A DNA stretch of 64,000 bases from contig CAJTZK010000001.1 in NCBI GenBank assembly GCA_910583785.1, positions 1-64,000 of the forward strand, written 5' to 3'. Numbering within the stretch: position 1 is the first letter of the stretch; the number at the start of each line of letters is the position of its first letter. A program made the translations under genes and the position numbers. Positions 56,499 through 64,000 of the stretch are shown here, piece by piece. Origin of the DNA: an uncultured Oscillibacter sp. GTDB lineage: Bacteria; Bacillota; Clostridia; Oscillospirales; Oscillospiraceae. The notes beneath the pieces were generated by a model, which searched no databases, had not been told where the DNA came from, and was given only the letters and a program-made list of their open reading frames with translations.

Positions 56499-57191
56499 GT
56501 GTTTAGAGGCAAAAAATATCAGGACAGCGCCAAGCAGATTGACAAGAACACCCAGTATGAGCCCGCCGAGGGCCTGGCGCTGGTCTGCAAAACCGCTACC
56601 GCTAAGTTTGACGAGACCGTCGAGCTGCATGTGAAGCTGGGCGTGGACTCCCGGCACGCCGACCAGCAGGTCCGCGGCGCCATCGTCCTGCCCCACGGCA
56701 CCGGAAAGACCGTCCGGGTGCTGGTATTCGCCAAGGGCGACAAGGCCGAGGCCGCCAAGGCCGCCGGAGCCGACTACGTGGGTGAGATGGACCTGGTGGA
56801 GAAGATCCAGAAGGAGAACTGGTTTGACTTTGACGTGGTGGTCGCCAGTCCCGACATGATGGGCGTGGTAGGCCGTCTTGGTAAGGTCCTGGGCCCCAAG
56901 GGCCTGATGCCCTCTCCTAAGGCGGGCACCGTGACCCCCGATGTGGCCAAGGCCGTGCAGGAGGTCAAGGCTGGTAAGATCGAGTACCGCCTGGACAAAA
57001 CCAACATCATCCACTGCCCCATCGGCAAGGTTTCCTTCGGCCCCGAGAAGCTGACGGAGAACTATAACACCCTGATGGGAGCCATTGTGAAGGCCAAGCC
57101 CGCCGCGGCTAAGGGCCAGTATATCCGCAGCTGTGTTGCCGCCGCCACTATGGGCCCTGGCGTGCGCATGAATACCGCTAAGCTGGTTTAA
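56499..57191 (+). CDS. rplA: Ribosomal protein uL1
   Basis: 230 residues from a GTG with GAGGAGG upstream. It carries TVELHVKLGVDSRHADQQVRG and GPKGLMPSPKAGTVTPDV. It binds helix 76-78 of 23S rRNA in the L1 stalk. In most Firmicutes rplJ and rplL follow directly. Here the unit ends, and rplJ-rplL sit 11 kb away on the other strand. Confidence 0.98.
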   Translation: MFRGKKYQDSAKQIDKNTQYEPAEGLALVCKTATAKFDETVELHVKLGVDSRHADQQVRGAIVLPHGTGKTVRVLVFAKGDKAEAAKAAGADYVGEMDLVEKIQKENWFDFDVVVASPDMMGVVGRLGKVLGPKGLMPSPKAGTVTPDVAKAVQEVKAGKIEYRLDKTNIIHCPIGKVSFGPEKLTENYNTLMGAIVKAKPAAAKGQYIRSCVAAATMGPGVRMNTAKLV

Positions 57192-57202
57192 TGGCCAGCC
57201 TG

Positions 57203-57232
57203 AAAGGGGGGGACGCAAGTCCCTCCTTTTTC
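57203..57232 (+). terminator. Terminator of the rpmG-rplA operon
   Basis: AAAGGGGGGGAC and GTCCCTCCTTT form a stem with one bulge, followed by TTTTTC, 12 bases after rplA. Confidence 0.8.
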
Positions 57233-57256
57233 TTTGAAGGTACGCCGCGTCCGTGA

Positions 57257-57283
57257 GGCGGCAGAGCCGCCAACGGCGGTTTT
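57257..57283 (+). other. Two mutually exclusive hairpins
   Basis: GGCGGC (57257-57262) pairs with GCCGCC (57266-57271), and the same GCCGCC can instead pair with GGCGGT (57275-57280), which is followed by TTT. The shared middle arm is the layout of an attenuator, but the arms are short and no leader peptide is evident. Confidence 0.35.
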
Positions 57284-57410
57284 CCCCATGAGTGGCGGCC
57301 CTCGGCGCATACGGATTAGAATTTTCTAACGCACACGCCGCGAAAATGGTTTTAGCAAGTTCCTGCCGGAGGCGGAAATTTGGGGAAACGCGCTTCCCGG
57401 CTTTCAGTTT

Positions 57411-57450
57411 CAAACACCACGTCGCGGGGCGCGGTGGTGTTTGATTTTTT
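57411..57450 (+). terminator. Second terminator before hprK
   Basis: CAAACACCAC and GTGGTGTTTG form a perfect 10-bp stem followed by ATTTTTT. It ends any transcript crossing the otherwise gene-free 57233-57480 stretch. Confidence 0.85.
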
Positions 57451-57485
57451 ATGGGCTTCCTTGGGAATCTTCTATGTGGAAGGTG

Positions 57486-57514
57486 TTGCGGAATTGCGAG
57501 ACTTCATATATAAT
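57486..57514 (+). promoter_or_regulatory. Promoter of the hprK operon
   Basis: TTGCGG and a perfect TATAAT are 17 bases apart, about 70 bases ahead of hprK. Confidence 0.75.
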
Positions 57515-57583
57515 GAAAACGGACGCGTCATGGACGCGGAAACCAAGGATGCCCGGCCCGCCGCCGGAAAAAGGAGAAACGCC

Positions 57584-58513
57584 ATGCGTGAACACGGGTT
57601 AAAGGTGAAGGATTTCGTATCCCTCTTTCATTTGGAGGTGCTGAACCAGGGCAGCGACTTTGACAGCGCCCTGATGACTGTGCCGGACCTGAACCGTCCG
57701 GGCCTCCAGTTCCACAGCTTTTATGACTATTTTGACCCCTGCCGCCTCCAGGTTATTGGCAAAGCGGAGGTCACCTACCTGCGGGGGCTCTCTGAGTCCC
57801 AGCGCCGCAAGTGCTTCGACGACCTCTTCCTCTATGACATTCCCGCCCTGGTCATTGCCCGGAGCTTGGACTGCTTCCCGGAGTGCATCGAAAGTGCCCT
57901 GGAACACCAGAAAACCCTGCTGCGGACAAATGAGGTGACGGTGGCCTTTACCAGCCGCACCATTGAGTACCTGAACCGGGTGCTGGCTCCCTGCGTTACC
58001 CGGCATGGCGTGCTGCTTGATATTTATGGCGAGGGCGTCATGATCACTGGCGACTCCGGCGTGGGCAAAAGCGAGGCGGCCATTGAGCTCATCATGCGGG
58101 GCCACCGGCTGGTGGCCGACGATGCGGTGGAACTCCGCCGGGTTTCGGGCCGCCTGATGGGCACCTCTCCCGAGGTTATCCGGAACTACATCGAGCTACG
58201 GGGCATCGGCGTGATCAACGTACAGCAGCTCTTTGGCGTCCGGGCTGTCAAAAAGGAGGTTCAGCTGGACCTAGTGGTGAATTTTGAGCCTTGGGACAGT
58301 GAGAAATTTTATGACCGCCTGGGCATTGAGGACCATTATATTGACATTCTGGACATCCAGGTTCCCACCCTTACCATCCCGGTGCGCCCCGGGCGGAACC
58401 TGGCCAGCATCGTGGAGGTGGCGGCCATGAACAACCGCCACCGGAAGCTGGGGTACAACGCGGCCCAGGAACTGGCCCAGAAAGTGGACGCCCGGGCGGA
58501 TGGAAAGCTGTAA
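57584..58513 (+). CDS. hprK: HPr kinase/phosphorylase
   Basis: 309 residues from ATG 57584 with AAAAGGAG upstream. The in-frame ATG at 57530 lacks a ribosome-binding site. It has the P-loop GDSGVGKSE, the signature GIGVINVQQLFG, and IPVRPGRNLASIVEVAAMN. HprK phosphorylates Ser46 of HPr to drive carbon catabolite repression. It leads a run that also contains rapZ, yvcK and whiA. Confidence 0.97.
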   Translation: MREHGLKVKDFVSLFHLEVLNQGSDFDSALMTVPDLNRPGLQFHSFYDYFDPCRLQVIGKAEVTYLRGLSESQRRKCFDDLFLYDIPALVIARSLDCFPECIESALEHQKTLLRTNEVTVAFTSRTIEYLNRVLAPCVTRHGVLLDIYGEGVMITGDSGVGKSEAAIELIMRGHRLVADDAVELRRVSGRLMGTSPEVIRNYIELRGIGVINVQQLFGVRAVKKEVQLDLVVNFEPWDSEKFYDRLGIEDHYIDILDIQVPTLTIPVRPGRNLASIVEVAAMNNRHRKLGYNAAQELAQKVDARADGKL

Positions 58514-58526
58514 GGAGGAAGCGGGT

Positions 58527-59441
58527 ATGTATATTGGCATCGACGTAGGAGGCACCAACCTGAAGGCTGGCTTGGTGGACGAGACTGGCAGTATTGTAAA
58601 GGTAGAACGTGTCCCCCTGGATTTCCAGGGACCCGAGCGCTTCGCGGAGGCCTTGGCGGAATTGTCTAAAAATGTTATGCAGGAAAAGGTCCGGTGGGTG
58701 GGCGTGGGCCTGCCCGGGGCGGTGGATGGGGGCGATGTGCTCTTTACCACCAACATTCCCATGGAGAACGTTCCTCTGGAAAAGCTGTTCCGGCAGCACC
58801 TGGACCTGCCCCTGCTGCTGGGCAACGACGCGGACTGTGCCGCCGTGGGCGAGTTCTTCGGCGGCGCGGGAAAGGGGACCCGGGATTTTGCCGTGGTAAC
58901 CCTGGGCACTGGCGTGGGCGCGGGAATCATTGTGGATGGCAAGCTCCGGGGCGGCCTGGCCTCCAGCGAGGCGGGCCATATGGTCATCTGCCGGGACGGC
59001 GAGCTCTGCAACTGCGGCCGAAAGGGCTGCTGGGAGCGTTACGCTTCCGCCACGGGTTTGATCCAGCAGACGAAGCGGGCTATGGAGGCCCACCCGGAGA
59101 GCGCCCTGCACCAGCTGGCCGCGGAGCACGGCGTGGAGGGCCGGACGGCTTTCCAAGCGGCGGAGGCGGGGGACGAGGCGGCTTTGGCCGTGTGCCAGAG
59201 TTACGTAAATTACCTGGCCAGCGGCCTGGCCAGCCTGATCAACATCCTGCGCCCAGAGGCCGTGGCCATTGGCGGCGGCGTGTCCGCCGCGCCGGAGCGG
59301 CTGCTGCTGGAGCCCTTGCGGGAGGCGGTATCAAAGGAGTGCTTCTCCCGCCATGGGGGCCGGACGACGAGGATTCTCCCTGCAGAGCTGGGGAACGACG
59401 CGGGTATCATCGGCGCGGCCATGCTGGGCCGGGTAATGTGA
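58527..59441 (+). CDS. ROK-family sugar kinase (glucokinase-like)
   Basis: 304 residues from ATG 58527 with AAGGAGG upstream. The ATP motif IGIDVGGTNLKAGLVDE, the GNDADCAAVGEFF catalytic Asp, the ROK zinc motif CNCGRKGCWE and GHMVI are all present. This pattern is that of glucokinase, phosphorylating glucose on entry to glycolysis. Other hexoses are possible. Clusters with hprK, consistent with sugar-response genes. Confidence 0.9.
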   Translation: MYIGIDVGGTNLKAGLVDETGSIVKVERVPLDFQGPERFAEALAELSKNVMQEKVRWVGVGLPGAVDGGDVLFTTNIPMENVPLEKLFRQHLDLPLLLGNDADCAAVGEFFGGAGKGTRDFAVVTLGTGVGAGIIVDGKLRGGLASSEAGHMVICRDGELCNCGRKGCWERYASATGLIQQTKRAMEAHPESALHQLAAEHGVEGRTAFQAAEAGDEAALAVCQSYVNYLASGLASLINILRPEAVAIGGGVSAAPERLLLEPLREAVSKECFSRHGGRTTRILPAELGNDAGIIGAAMLGRVM

Positions 59442-59468
59442 GTATGTTTAAAACAGGGAGGCCCTTGC

Positions 59469-60386
59469 ATGGACTGGGTGACGCGGCTTGACAAACAGAT
59501 GGAGGATTACCTGCCGGACGTAGAGGTACGGAAAGAGGAGCCTATGGCGAAGCACACCTCCTTCCGTGTGGGGGGACCCGCGAAGCGGATGGCCTTCCCG
59601 GAAACGGGGGAGCAGATGGTGCTGCTGCTGTCCATGGCCCGGGAGTGCGGGGCCCGGCCCCTGGTGCTTGGCAACGGCACAAACCTTCTGGTCCCGGACG
59701 GGGGACTGGACCGTCTGGTGATTGCGGCTTCGGGCCTCGGCGGCCTGGAGGCAGGTGAGGAACCGGGCAGCTTGGTGGCGGAGTCCGGCGTTCCGCTGGC
59801 AAAGCTGGCGGACTTTGCCTGCAAACAGGGCCTGACGGGGCTGGAATTTGCCCATGGCATCCCGGGGACTGTAGGCGGCGGCATATGTATGAACGCCGGG
59901 GCCTACGGAGGGGAGCTGAAGCAAGCCGTCACTGGCGTATCGGCGCTGTTCCCAGAGGAGGGGGTCCGCTTTCTTTCCGGGGAGGAGCTGGCTTTCGGTT
60001 ACCGCCGGAGCTTTCTCACGGAGCACACGGAGGCGGTGGTGCTGCGGGCGGTGTTCCGCCTGTCTCCCGGTGATCCGGAGGCCATCCGGGAGACCATGCG
60101 GGACCTGATGGCCCGCCGGAAGGCCAGCCAGCCCCTAGAGTGGCCCAGCGCGGGAAGCACTTTTAAGCGCCCGGAGGGCCATTTCGCCGGGACCCTTATC
60201 GATCAGTGCGGCCTGAAGGGCCTGACGGTGGGAGGAGCCCAGGTCAGTGGGAAACACGCGGGCTTTATCATCAACCGGGGCGGGGCTGCCTGTGCCGATA
60301 TCAAGGAGTTAATCCGGCAGGTGCAGGAAACCGTCTTTGAGAAGACTGGCGTCCGGCTGGAGCCGGAGGTCAAATTTGTGGATTAG
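59469..60386 (+). CDS. murB: UDP-N-acetylenolpyruvoylglucosamine reductase
   Basis: 305 residues. FAD-binding HTSFRVGGPAKRM, GNGTNLLVPDGG and HGIPGTVGGGICMNAGAYG, with the reductase Ser in WPSAGSTFKRP. It reduces UDP-GlcNAc-enolpyruvate to UDP-MurNAc for peptidoglycan. It is a standard member of the murB-rapZ-yvcK-whiA cluster. Confidence 0.97.
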   Translation: MDWVTRLDKQMEDYLPDVEVRKEEPMAKHTSFRVGGPAKRMAFPETGEQMVLLLSMARECGARPLVLGNGTNLLVPDGGLDRLVIAASGLGGLEAGEEPGSLVAESGVPLAKLADFACKQGLTGLEFAHGIPGTVGGGICMNAGAYGGELKQAVTGVSALFPEEGVRFLSGEELAFGYRRSFLTEHTEAVVLRAVFRLSPGDPEAIRETMRDLMARRKASQPLEWPSAGSTFKRPEGHFAGTLIDQCGLKGLTVGGAQVSGKHAGFIINRGGAACADIKELIRQVQETVFEKTGVRLEPEVKFVD

Positions 60387-60398
60387 GGGAGGCGTCCC

Positions 60399-61262
60399 AT
60401 GGAAATTCTGATCATCTCCGGCCTGTCTGGCGGAGGGAAGAGCAAGACGGCCTCATTCTTGGAGGACAGCGGCTTTTATATTGTGGACAACATGCCTGCC
60501 GCCATGATTCTAAAGTTTGCGGAGTTCTGCGCCGGGGGCGGCGGGCGGTATGCCCGGGTGGCCCTGGTGTATGACGTGCGGACGGCGGAGTCCTTCCATG
60601 AGCTCTTCGACGTGCTGGATAAACTGAAGGGCATGGAGGGCGTTTGCCGGATGCTGTTTCTGGACGCGTCTCCAGCGGCCATTATCAAGCGGTATAAGGA
60701 GACACGCCGCCGCCATCCCCTGGAGAAGGAGACGGATTCCCTGGAGGAGGCCGTGGAGAAGGAGCGGGAGCTGATGCTCCCGGTGAAGCAGCGGGCGGAC
60801 TTTGTCATCGACACCACCGGGCTTTCCACCGCCAAACTGCGGAGAGAGCTGCTGCGCATCTTCAACGGCGAGGGGGAGCAGAGCGGCATGTCGGTGAACA
60901 TCACCTCCTTCGGCTTTAAATATGGTCTTCCTCTGGAGGCTGATTTGGTGTTGGATGTGCGGTTTATGCCGAATCCCTTTTACATTGAGGAGCTGCGCCA
61001 CCAGACTGGCCTGGACAAGCCGGTAGCGGACTATGTCTTCAGCTTCCAGCAGACCCACGATTTCCTCCGCAGGGTGGAGGACCTGCTGGGCTTCACCCTG
61101 CCGTTATATGCGGAGGAGGGGAAGACCGGGCTGGTCATCGCCGTGGGCTGCACCGGGGGGCACCACCGCTCGGTGGCCATCGCCCACGCGCTGACAGATT
61201 TCGTCCGCCGCCAGGGCTACCAGGCGGCGGAACACCACCGGGATATGGAACGGGCTGTTTGA
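60399..61262 (+). CDS. rapZ: RapZ-family nucleotide-binding protein (YvcJ)
   Basis: 287 residues. P-loop IISGLSGGGKSKTA near residue 5, VDNMPAAM, and the C-terminal AVGCTGGHHRSVAIAHAL. In E. coli RapZ controls glmZ decay and binds GlcN6P. The Firmicutes YvcJ is a GTPase linked to competence and its RNA role is unproven. GGGGAGG lies upstream. Sits 12 bases after murB. Confidence 0.96.
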   Translation: MEILIISGLSGGGKSKTASFLEDSGFYIVDNMPAAMILKFAEFCAGGGGRYARVALVYDVRTAESFHELFDVLDKLKGMEGVCRMLFLDASPAAIIKRYKETRRRHPLEKETDSLEEAVEKERELMLPVKQRADFVIDTTGLSTAKLRRELLRIFNGEGEQSGMSVNITSFGFKYGLPLEADLVLDVRFMPNPFYIEELRHQTGLDKPVADYVFSFQQTHDFLRRVEDLLGFTLPLYAEEGKTGLVIAVGCTGGHHRSVAIAHALTDFVRRQGYQAAEHHRDMERAV

Positions 61263-61278
61263 GCTGGAAAGGAGCCCC

Positions 61279-62331
61279 ATGGAATACCAACCTTACCGCG
61301 CGCCCCGGAAACACGGGCCCCGGATCGCCGTCATCGGCGGCGGGCACGGCCTGTCCAACATGCTGCGGGGACTGAAAGATTACACGGAGAATCTCGCCGC
61401 CATCGTCACAGTGGCGGACGACGGCGGCGGTTCCGGAGCCCTGCGCCAGGACTTGGGGATGCCCCCGCCGGGAGACATCCGGAACTGCCTGGCGGCCCTG
61501 GCCAACACGGAGCCGCTGATGAAGCAGATGATGGATTACCGCTTTCAAGAGGGCAGCCTGGCGGGGCAGAGCTTTGGCAACCTGTTTTTGGCGGCCCTGA
61601 ATGGCATCTCTCCCAGCTTTGATACGGCAGTCCGCCGGATGAGCGAGGTTTTGGCCATCACTGGGCGGGTGCTGCCCGTTACGACTGCCGACGTTCAGCT
61701 GGAGGCGGAGTTTGAGAACGGAGCCAGTGTGGTGGGCGAGTCCAAGATTTTTCATTGCAAGAAAAAGGAGGATTGCCGGATTACCAAAGTGCGGCTGCTG
61801 CCGGAGCGCCCCAAGGCGCTGCCAGAGGCCTTATCCGCGATTCACGAGGCGGATATGATTGTCCTGGGGCCCGGGAGCCTCTATACCAGCATTATTCCGA
61901 ATCTGCTGGTGGACGGCATTGTGGACGCGATCCGGGAATCCACGGCTTTAAAGATTTATGCCTGCAACGTCATGACCCAGGAGGGGGAGACGGAGGGCTA
62001 CACCGCCTCGGACCACATCGCGGCCCTGTTTAAACACTCGGTACCGGGGTTGTTCCACCTGTGCCTGGTGAACTCCTCGCCCATTCCCAGGGATGTGGCG
62101 GAGCGTTACGCCGCAGAGGGAGCGGAACTGCTGCGCTATGACGCGGACCGTTGCGCCGCCCTGGGGGTGGAGCTGGTCAGCCGTCCCATCGCCACGGTGC
62201 AGGACGGCTATGTCCGGCACCATCCCGACAAGCTGGCCCAGGAATTGATCCTGCTCCACGCGGAGCGGAACGTCCGGATTGCCAGGGATTATAAGGCCGA
62301 CAAGTACCAGGTGGAAAAGAGGGGTACTTAA
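61279..62331 (+). CDS. yvcK: YvcK-family UDP-GlcNAc-binding regulator
   Basis: 350 residues. VIGGGHGLSNMLRGLKDYT, TVADDGGGSGALRQDLG, VLGPGSLYTSIIPNLLV and the basic C-terminus identify the YvcK/GlmR family. It binds UDP-GlcNAc and steers carbon into wall precursors. AAGGAG precedes ATG. Its stop overlaps the next ORF as TAATG. Confidence 0.96.
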   Translation: MEYQPYRAPRKHGPRIAVIGGGHGLSNMLRGLKDYTENLAAIVTVADDGGGSGALRQDLGMPPPGDIRNCLAALANTEPLMKQMMDYRFQEGSLAGQSFGNLFLAALNGISPSFDTAVRRMSEVLAITGRVLPVTTADVQLEAEFENGASVVGESKIFHCKKKEDCRITKVRLLPERPKALPEALSAIHEADMIVLGPGSLYTSIIPNLLVDGIVDAIRESTALKIYACNVMTQEGETEGYTASDHIAALFKHSVPGLFHLCLVNSSPIPRDVAERYAAEGAELLRYDADRCAALGVELVSRPIATVQDGYVRHHPDKLAQELILLHAERNVRIARDYKADKYQVEKRGT

Positions 62332-62857
62332 TGCGGAAGCGGCGTCTGGCGTGGATTCTTCTTCTGGCGGCGCTTTTGCTGCCGCCTGCCTGCGGCGCGC
62401 TGGAAACGGAGGCGGAAACAGAACCTTATTCTGAGCCATACCATTTGCGGGAGCCCATTGATGAGGCGCTATATCCCCAGGCGGAGGGGATCAAGGCGTG
62501 CTTTGACGCATGGAAGGAAGTGGATGGATTTCCCTTGGCTGGCGGGGCATATTTTTATATAAGCCACAGCTCCAGTGCCAGCGATCCTGAACAAATCGAT
62601 CTTCTTGCCTATGATGACGCGGGCAACGGCCTGGTGATGTTGTCCCAGTTCCCGCAGCTGGACGGCTATGAGCTCTACGCTTGTTCCCATGGGACTATGA
62701 TACCCGGAATGAGGTATATGCGGCCGTCAAGGCCGGCATGGGCTTCTTTTACGAACTGGAGAGCTGCCTGGTGATTCCGGCCCTGATGGACGGGGAGGAA
62801 AATCCAGAATACGCCGTGCTTCATGAACAATGGGTGGAGATGAAAAATGGAGGCTGA
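62331..62857 (+). pseudogene. Frameshifted lipoprotein gene
   Basis: It starts in a TAATG overlap with yvcK. The first frame encodes a signal peptide with lipobox LLPPACG and runs to YELYACSHG near 62690. The next frame then continues WDYDTRNEVYAAVKAGMGFF to the stop at 62855-62857. The span is 527 bases, one short of a multiple of three, so a single base seems lost. Family not recognised. Real decay or assembly error. The insertion between yvcK and whiA is unusual. Confidence 0.7.
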
Positions 62858-62860
62858 CGG

Positions 62861-63766
62861 ATGTCCTTTTCCTTTGACACGAAAAATGAGCTTTGCAAGC
62901 TTCCCGTGCAGCGGCGCTGCTGCGCCCAGGCGGAGACATACGGAATCCTGCTCTACTGCCATACCTTCAGCTCCTCCGAGGTCCGGATTATCACAGAGAA
63001 CCCCAATTTTGCGGCCCGGCTGCCCCGGCTGTTTCACCGGGCCTTTGACCTCCGGTTTGACCGCCAGCCAGGCCAGGGGGAGGAGCCCAGGGGGAAAATG
63101 ATCTTCCAGATCACGGACCGGGAAAAGCTGGACCACATCATTGACCTGCTGGGCTACGACCCCCGGCAGAGCCTGGCCCTCCACGTCAACTTTGCCATGG
63201 TGGAGGAGGAGTGCTGCCGGGCGGCCTTTTTCCGGGGCTGTTTCTTCGCCGGGGGAAGCATCACGGACCCCTCCAAGCGGTATCATCTGGAACTGACCAG
63301 TTCCCATCTCCAGGCCAGCCGGGAATTGGAGGTGCTTCTGCGGGAGAGCGGCTATCCCCCCAAGAGCGTGGCCCGGAACGGCAGCGCCGTCACTTACTTC
63401 AAACAGAGCGATCAGATTGAGGACTTCCTCACCCTTATTGGCGCTCCGGCGGCGGCGATGCGGATCATGTCTACCAAAGTGGAAAAAGGTATCCGCAACA
63501 GCGTGAACCGGAGGCTGAACTGCGACAGTGCCAACCTGGACAAGGCGGTGGAAGCCGCCCAGAGCCAGGGGGCCGCCATCCGGAGGCTGCATGCGGCGGG
63601 GCGTCTTGCGGAACTGCCGGACAAGCTCCAGGAGACGGCGGCCCTGCGGCTGGCGCACCCGGAGCTGAGCTTGTCGGAGCTGGCGGAGGCTTTTGACCCC
63701 CCGGTGACAAAGTCCTGCCTGAACCACCGCTTGCGGAAACTGATGGAGCTGGCGGGGAAGTTATAA
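62861..63766 (+). CDS. whiA: DNA-binding protein WhiA
   Basis: 301 residues. An N-terminal LAGLIDADG-homing-endonuclease-like domain (FFRGCFFAGGSITDPSKRYHLE) lacking catalytic function, then the C-terminal HTH (HPELSLSELAEAFDPPVTKSCLNHRLRKL). WhiA controls cell-division and chromosome-segregation genes, and sporulation in actinomycetes. GGAGG precedes ATG, three bases after the broken lipoprotein gene. Confidence 0.95.
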   Translation: MSFSFDTKNELCKLPVQRRCCAQAETYGILLYCHTFSSSEVRIITENPNFAARLPRLFHRAFDLRFDRQPGQGEEPRGKMIFQITDREKLDHIIDLLGYDPRQSLALHVNFAMVEEECCRAAFFRGCFFAGGSITDPSKRYHLELTSSHLQASRELEVLLRESGYPPKSVARNGSAVTYFKQSDQIEDFLTLIGAPAAAMRIMSTKVEKGIRNSVNRRLNCDSANLDKAVEAAQSQGAAIRRLHAAGRLAELPDKLQETAALRLAHPELSLSELAEAFDPPVTKSCLNHRLRKLMELAGKL

Positions 63767-63841
63767 GATTAGAAGCTCTTAGATGCAAAGAGCTGTAAAG
63801 TAAAAGAACTTAACGGATTTTAACAAGGAGAAATGCAGTTT

Positions 63842-64000
63842 ATGCCTAACATAACAAACTGGGCCCAGCTGTTTCCCATGGACCAGGCGCCCTCCATGGA
63901 GGAGCTTGACCGCTACGCGGACAACCCCCTCTGGCCGGAGCTGCGGCGGTATCTGAAGGACGCCTACGGCGCGGAGCCCCGGACGGAATACAGCCGCTGC
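63842..64000 (+). CDS. DUF3788-family protein, cut by window end
   Basis: The first 53 codons are seen: MPNITNWAQLFPMDQAPSME, then NPLWPELRRYLKDAYGAEP and EYSRC, matching the N-terminus of DUF3788 proteins (unknown role, common in Clostridia). AAGGAG ends 11 bases before ATG 63842. An in-frame ATG at 63833 is too close to it. A weak hairpin (63774-63794) separates it from whiA. Confidence 0.75.
   Translation, partial: MPNITNWAQLFPMDQAPSMEELDRYADNPLWPELRRYLKDAYGAEPRTEYSRC

Overview
This 64 kb window looks like chromosomal DNA of a GC-rich gut Firmicute, most likely Oscillospiraceae (Flavonifractor / Intestinimonas / Lawsonibacter-like). That placement is inference. It rests on high GC with clean AGGAGG ribosome-binding sites and TTGACA-17-TATAAT promoters, a T-box leader before alaS, an L10 leader before rplJ, the hprK/rapZ/yvcK/whiA cluster, SLH, PadR, BlaI, EFR1 and DAK2 families, and many GTG/TTG starts. 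Almost all of it is core genome. I see no transposase, integrase, CRISPR array, rRNA or prophage. The first ~360 bases are more AT-rich, carry nested inverted repeats and a tRNA T-arm-like scrap, and may be the edge of an integrated element lying to the left.

Layout. 0.4-0.9 kb: three tRNAs (Met, Glu, Val) from one minus-strand promoter. 1.1-7 kb: regulator/effector genes (MerR with a 19-bp-spacer promoter, an SLH-lysozyme, a GyrI-like protein, and PadR with an unusual SEDS-like protein). 7.1-18.8 kb: a long plus-strand run (rRNA methyltransferase, VanZ-like, ECF transporter EcfA1-A2-T, three tandem paralogues of which the last is broken, truA, a propeller protein, CvpA, a ClpE-like ATPase). 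18.8-28 kb: an EFR1 ferredoxin; a minus-strand gluQ/fakA/asp23 run; a BlaI/BlaR1-type pair whose sensor is fused to an M23 peptidase; a DUF2089 pair; an ATPase. 28.2-31.4 kb: rpoD-dnaG (minus). 31.6-34 kb: a phosphopantetheinyl transferase and a sigma/anti-sigma-like pair. 34.2-39.2 kb (minus): HIT, DUF4250, cupin and alaS with its T-box. 39.4-44.7 kb: an XRE-repeat protein, a membrane acyltransferase-like protein, gdhA and ruvX. 44.8-45.9 kb: rplJL with L10 leader. 46-49.4 kb: a lipoprotein, dapA and asd. 49.5-54.3 kb: SpoIID-like, queA, a TfoX C-domain, tgt and a methyltransferase. 54.4-57.2 kb: rpmB (minus), then rpmG-secE-nusG-rplK-rplA. 57.5-64 kb: hprK, ROK kinase, murB, rapZ, yvcK, a broken lipoprotein gene, whiA and a truncated DUF3788 gene.

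How the parts work together. Translation and transcription genes dominate (tRNAs, alaS, truA, queA/tgt, gluQ, ribosomal proteins, nusG, rpoD, dnaG). Cell-envelope and wall sensing recurs: the SLH-GH25 lysozyme, SEDS-like protein, BlaR1-M23, murB, SpoIID, VanZ and a sigma/anti-sigma-like pair. Three lineage-specific ORFs are each broken by a one-base frameshift, which may be real decay or assembly error. The most interesting candidates are the BlaI/BlaR1-M23 unit, the PadR/SEDS-like unit, the tandem coiled-coil paralogues beside the ECF transporter, and the acyltransferase-like membrane protein with an altered catalytic motif.
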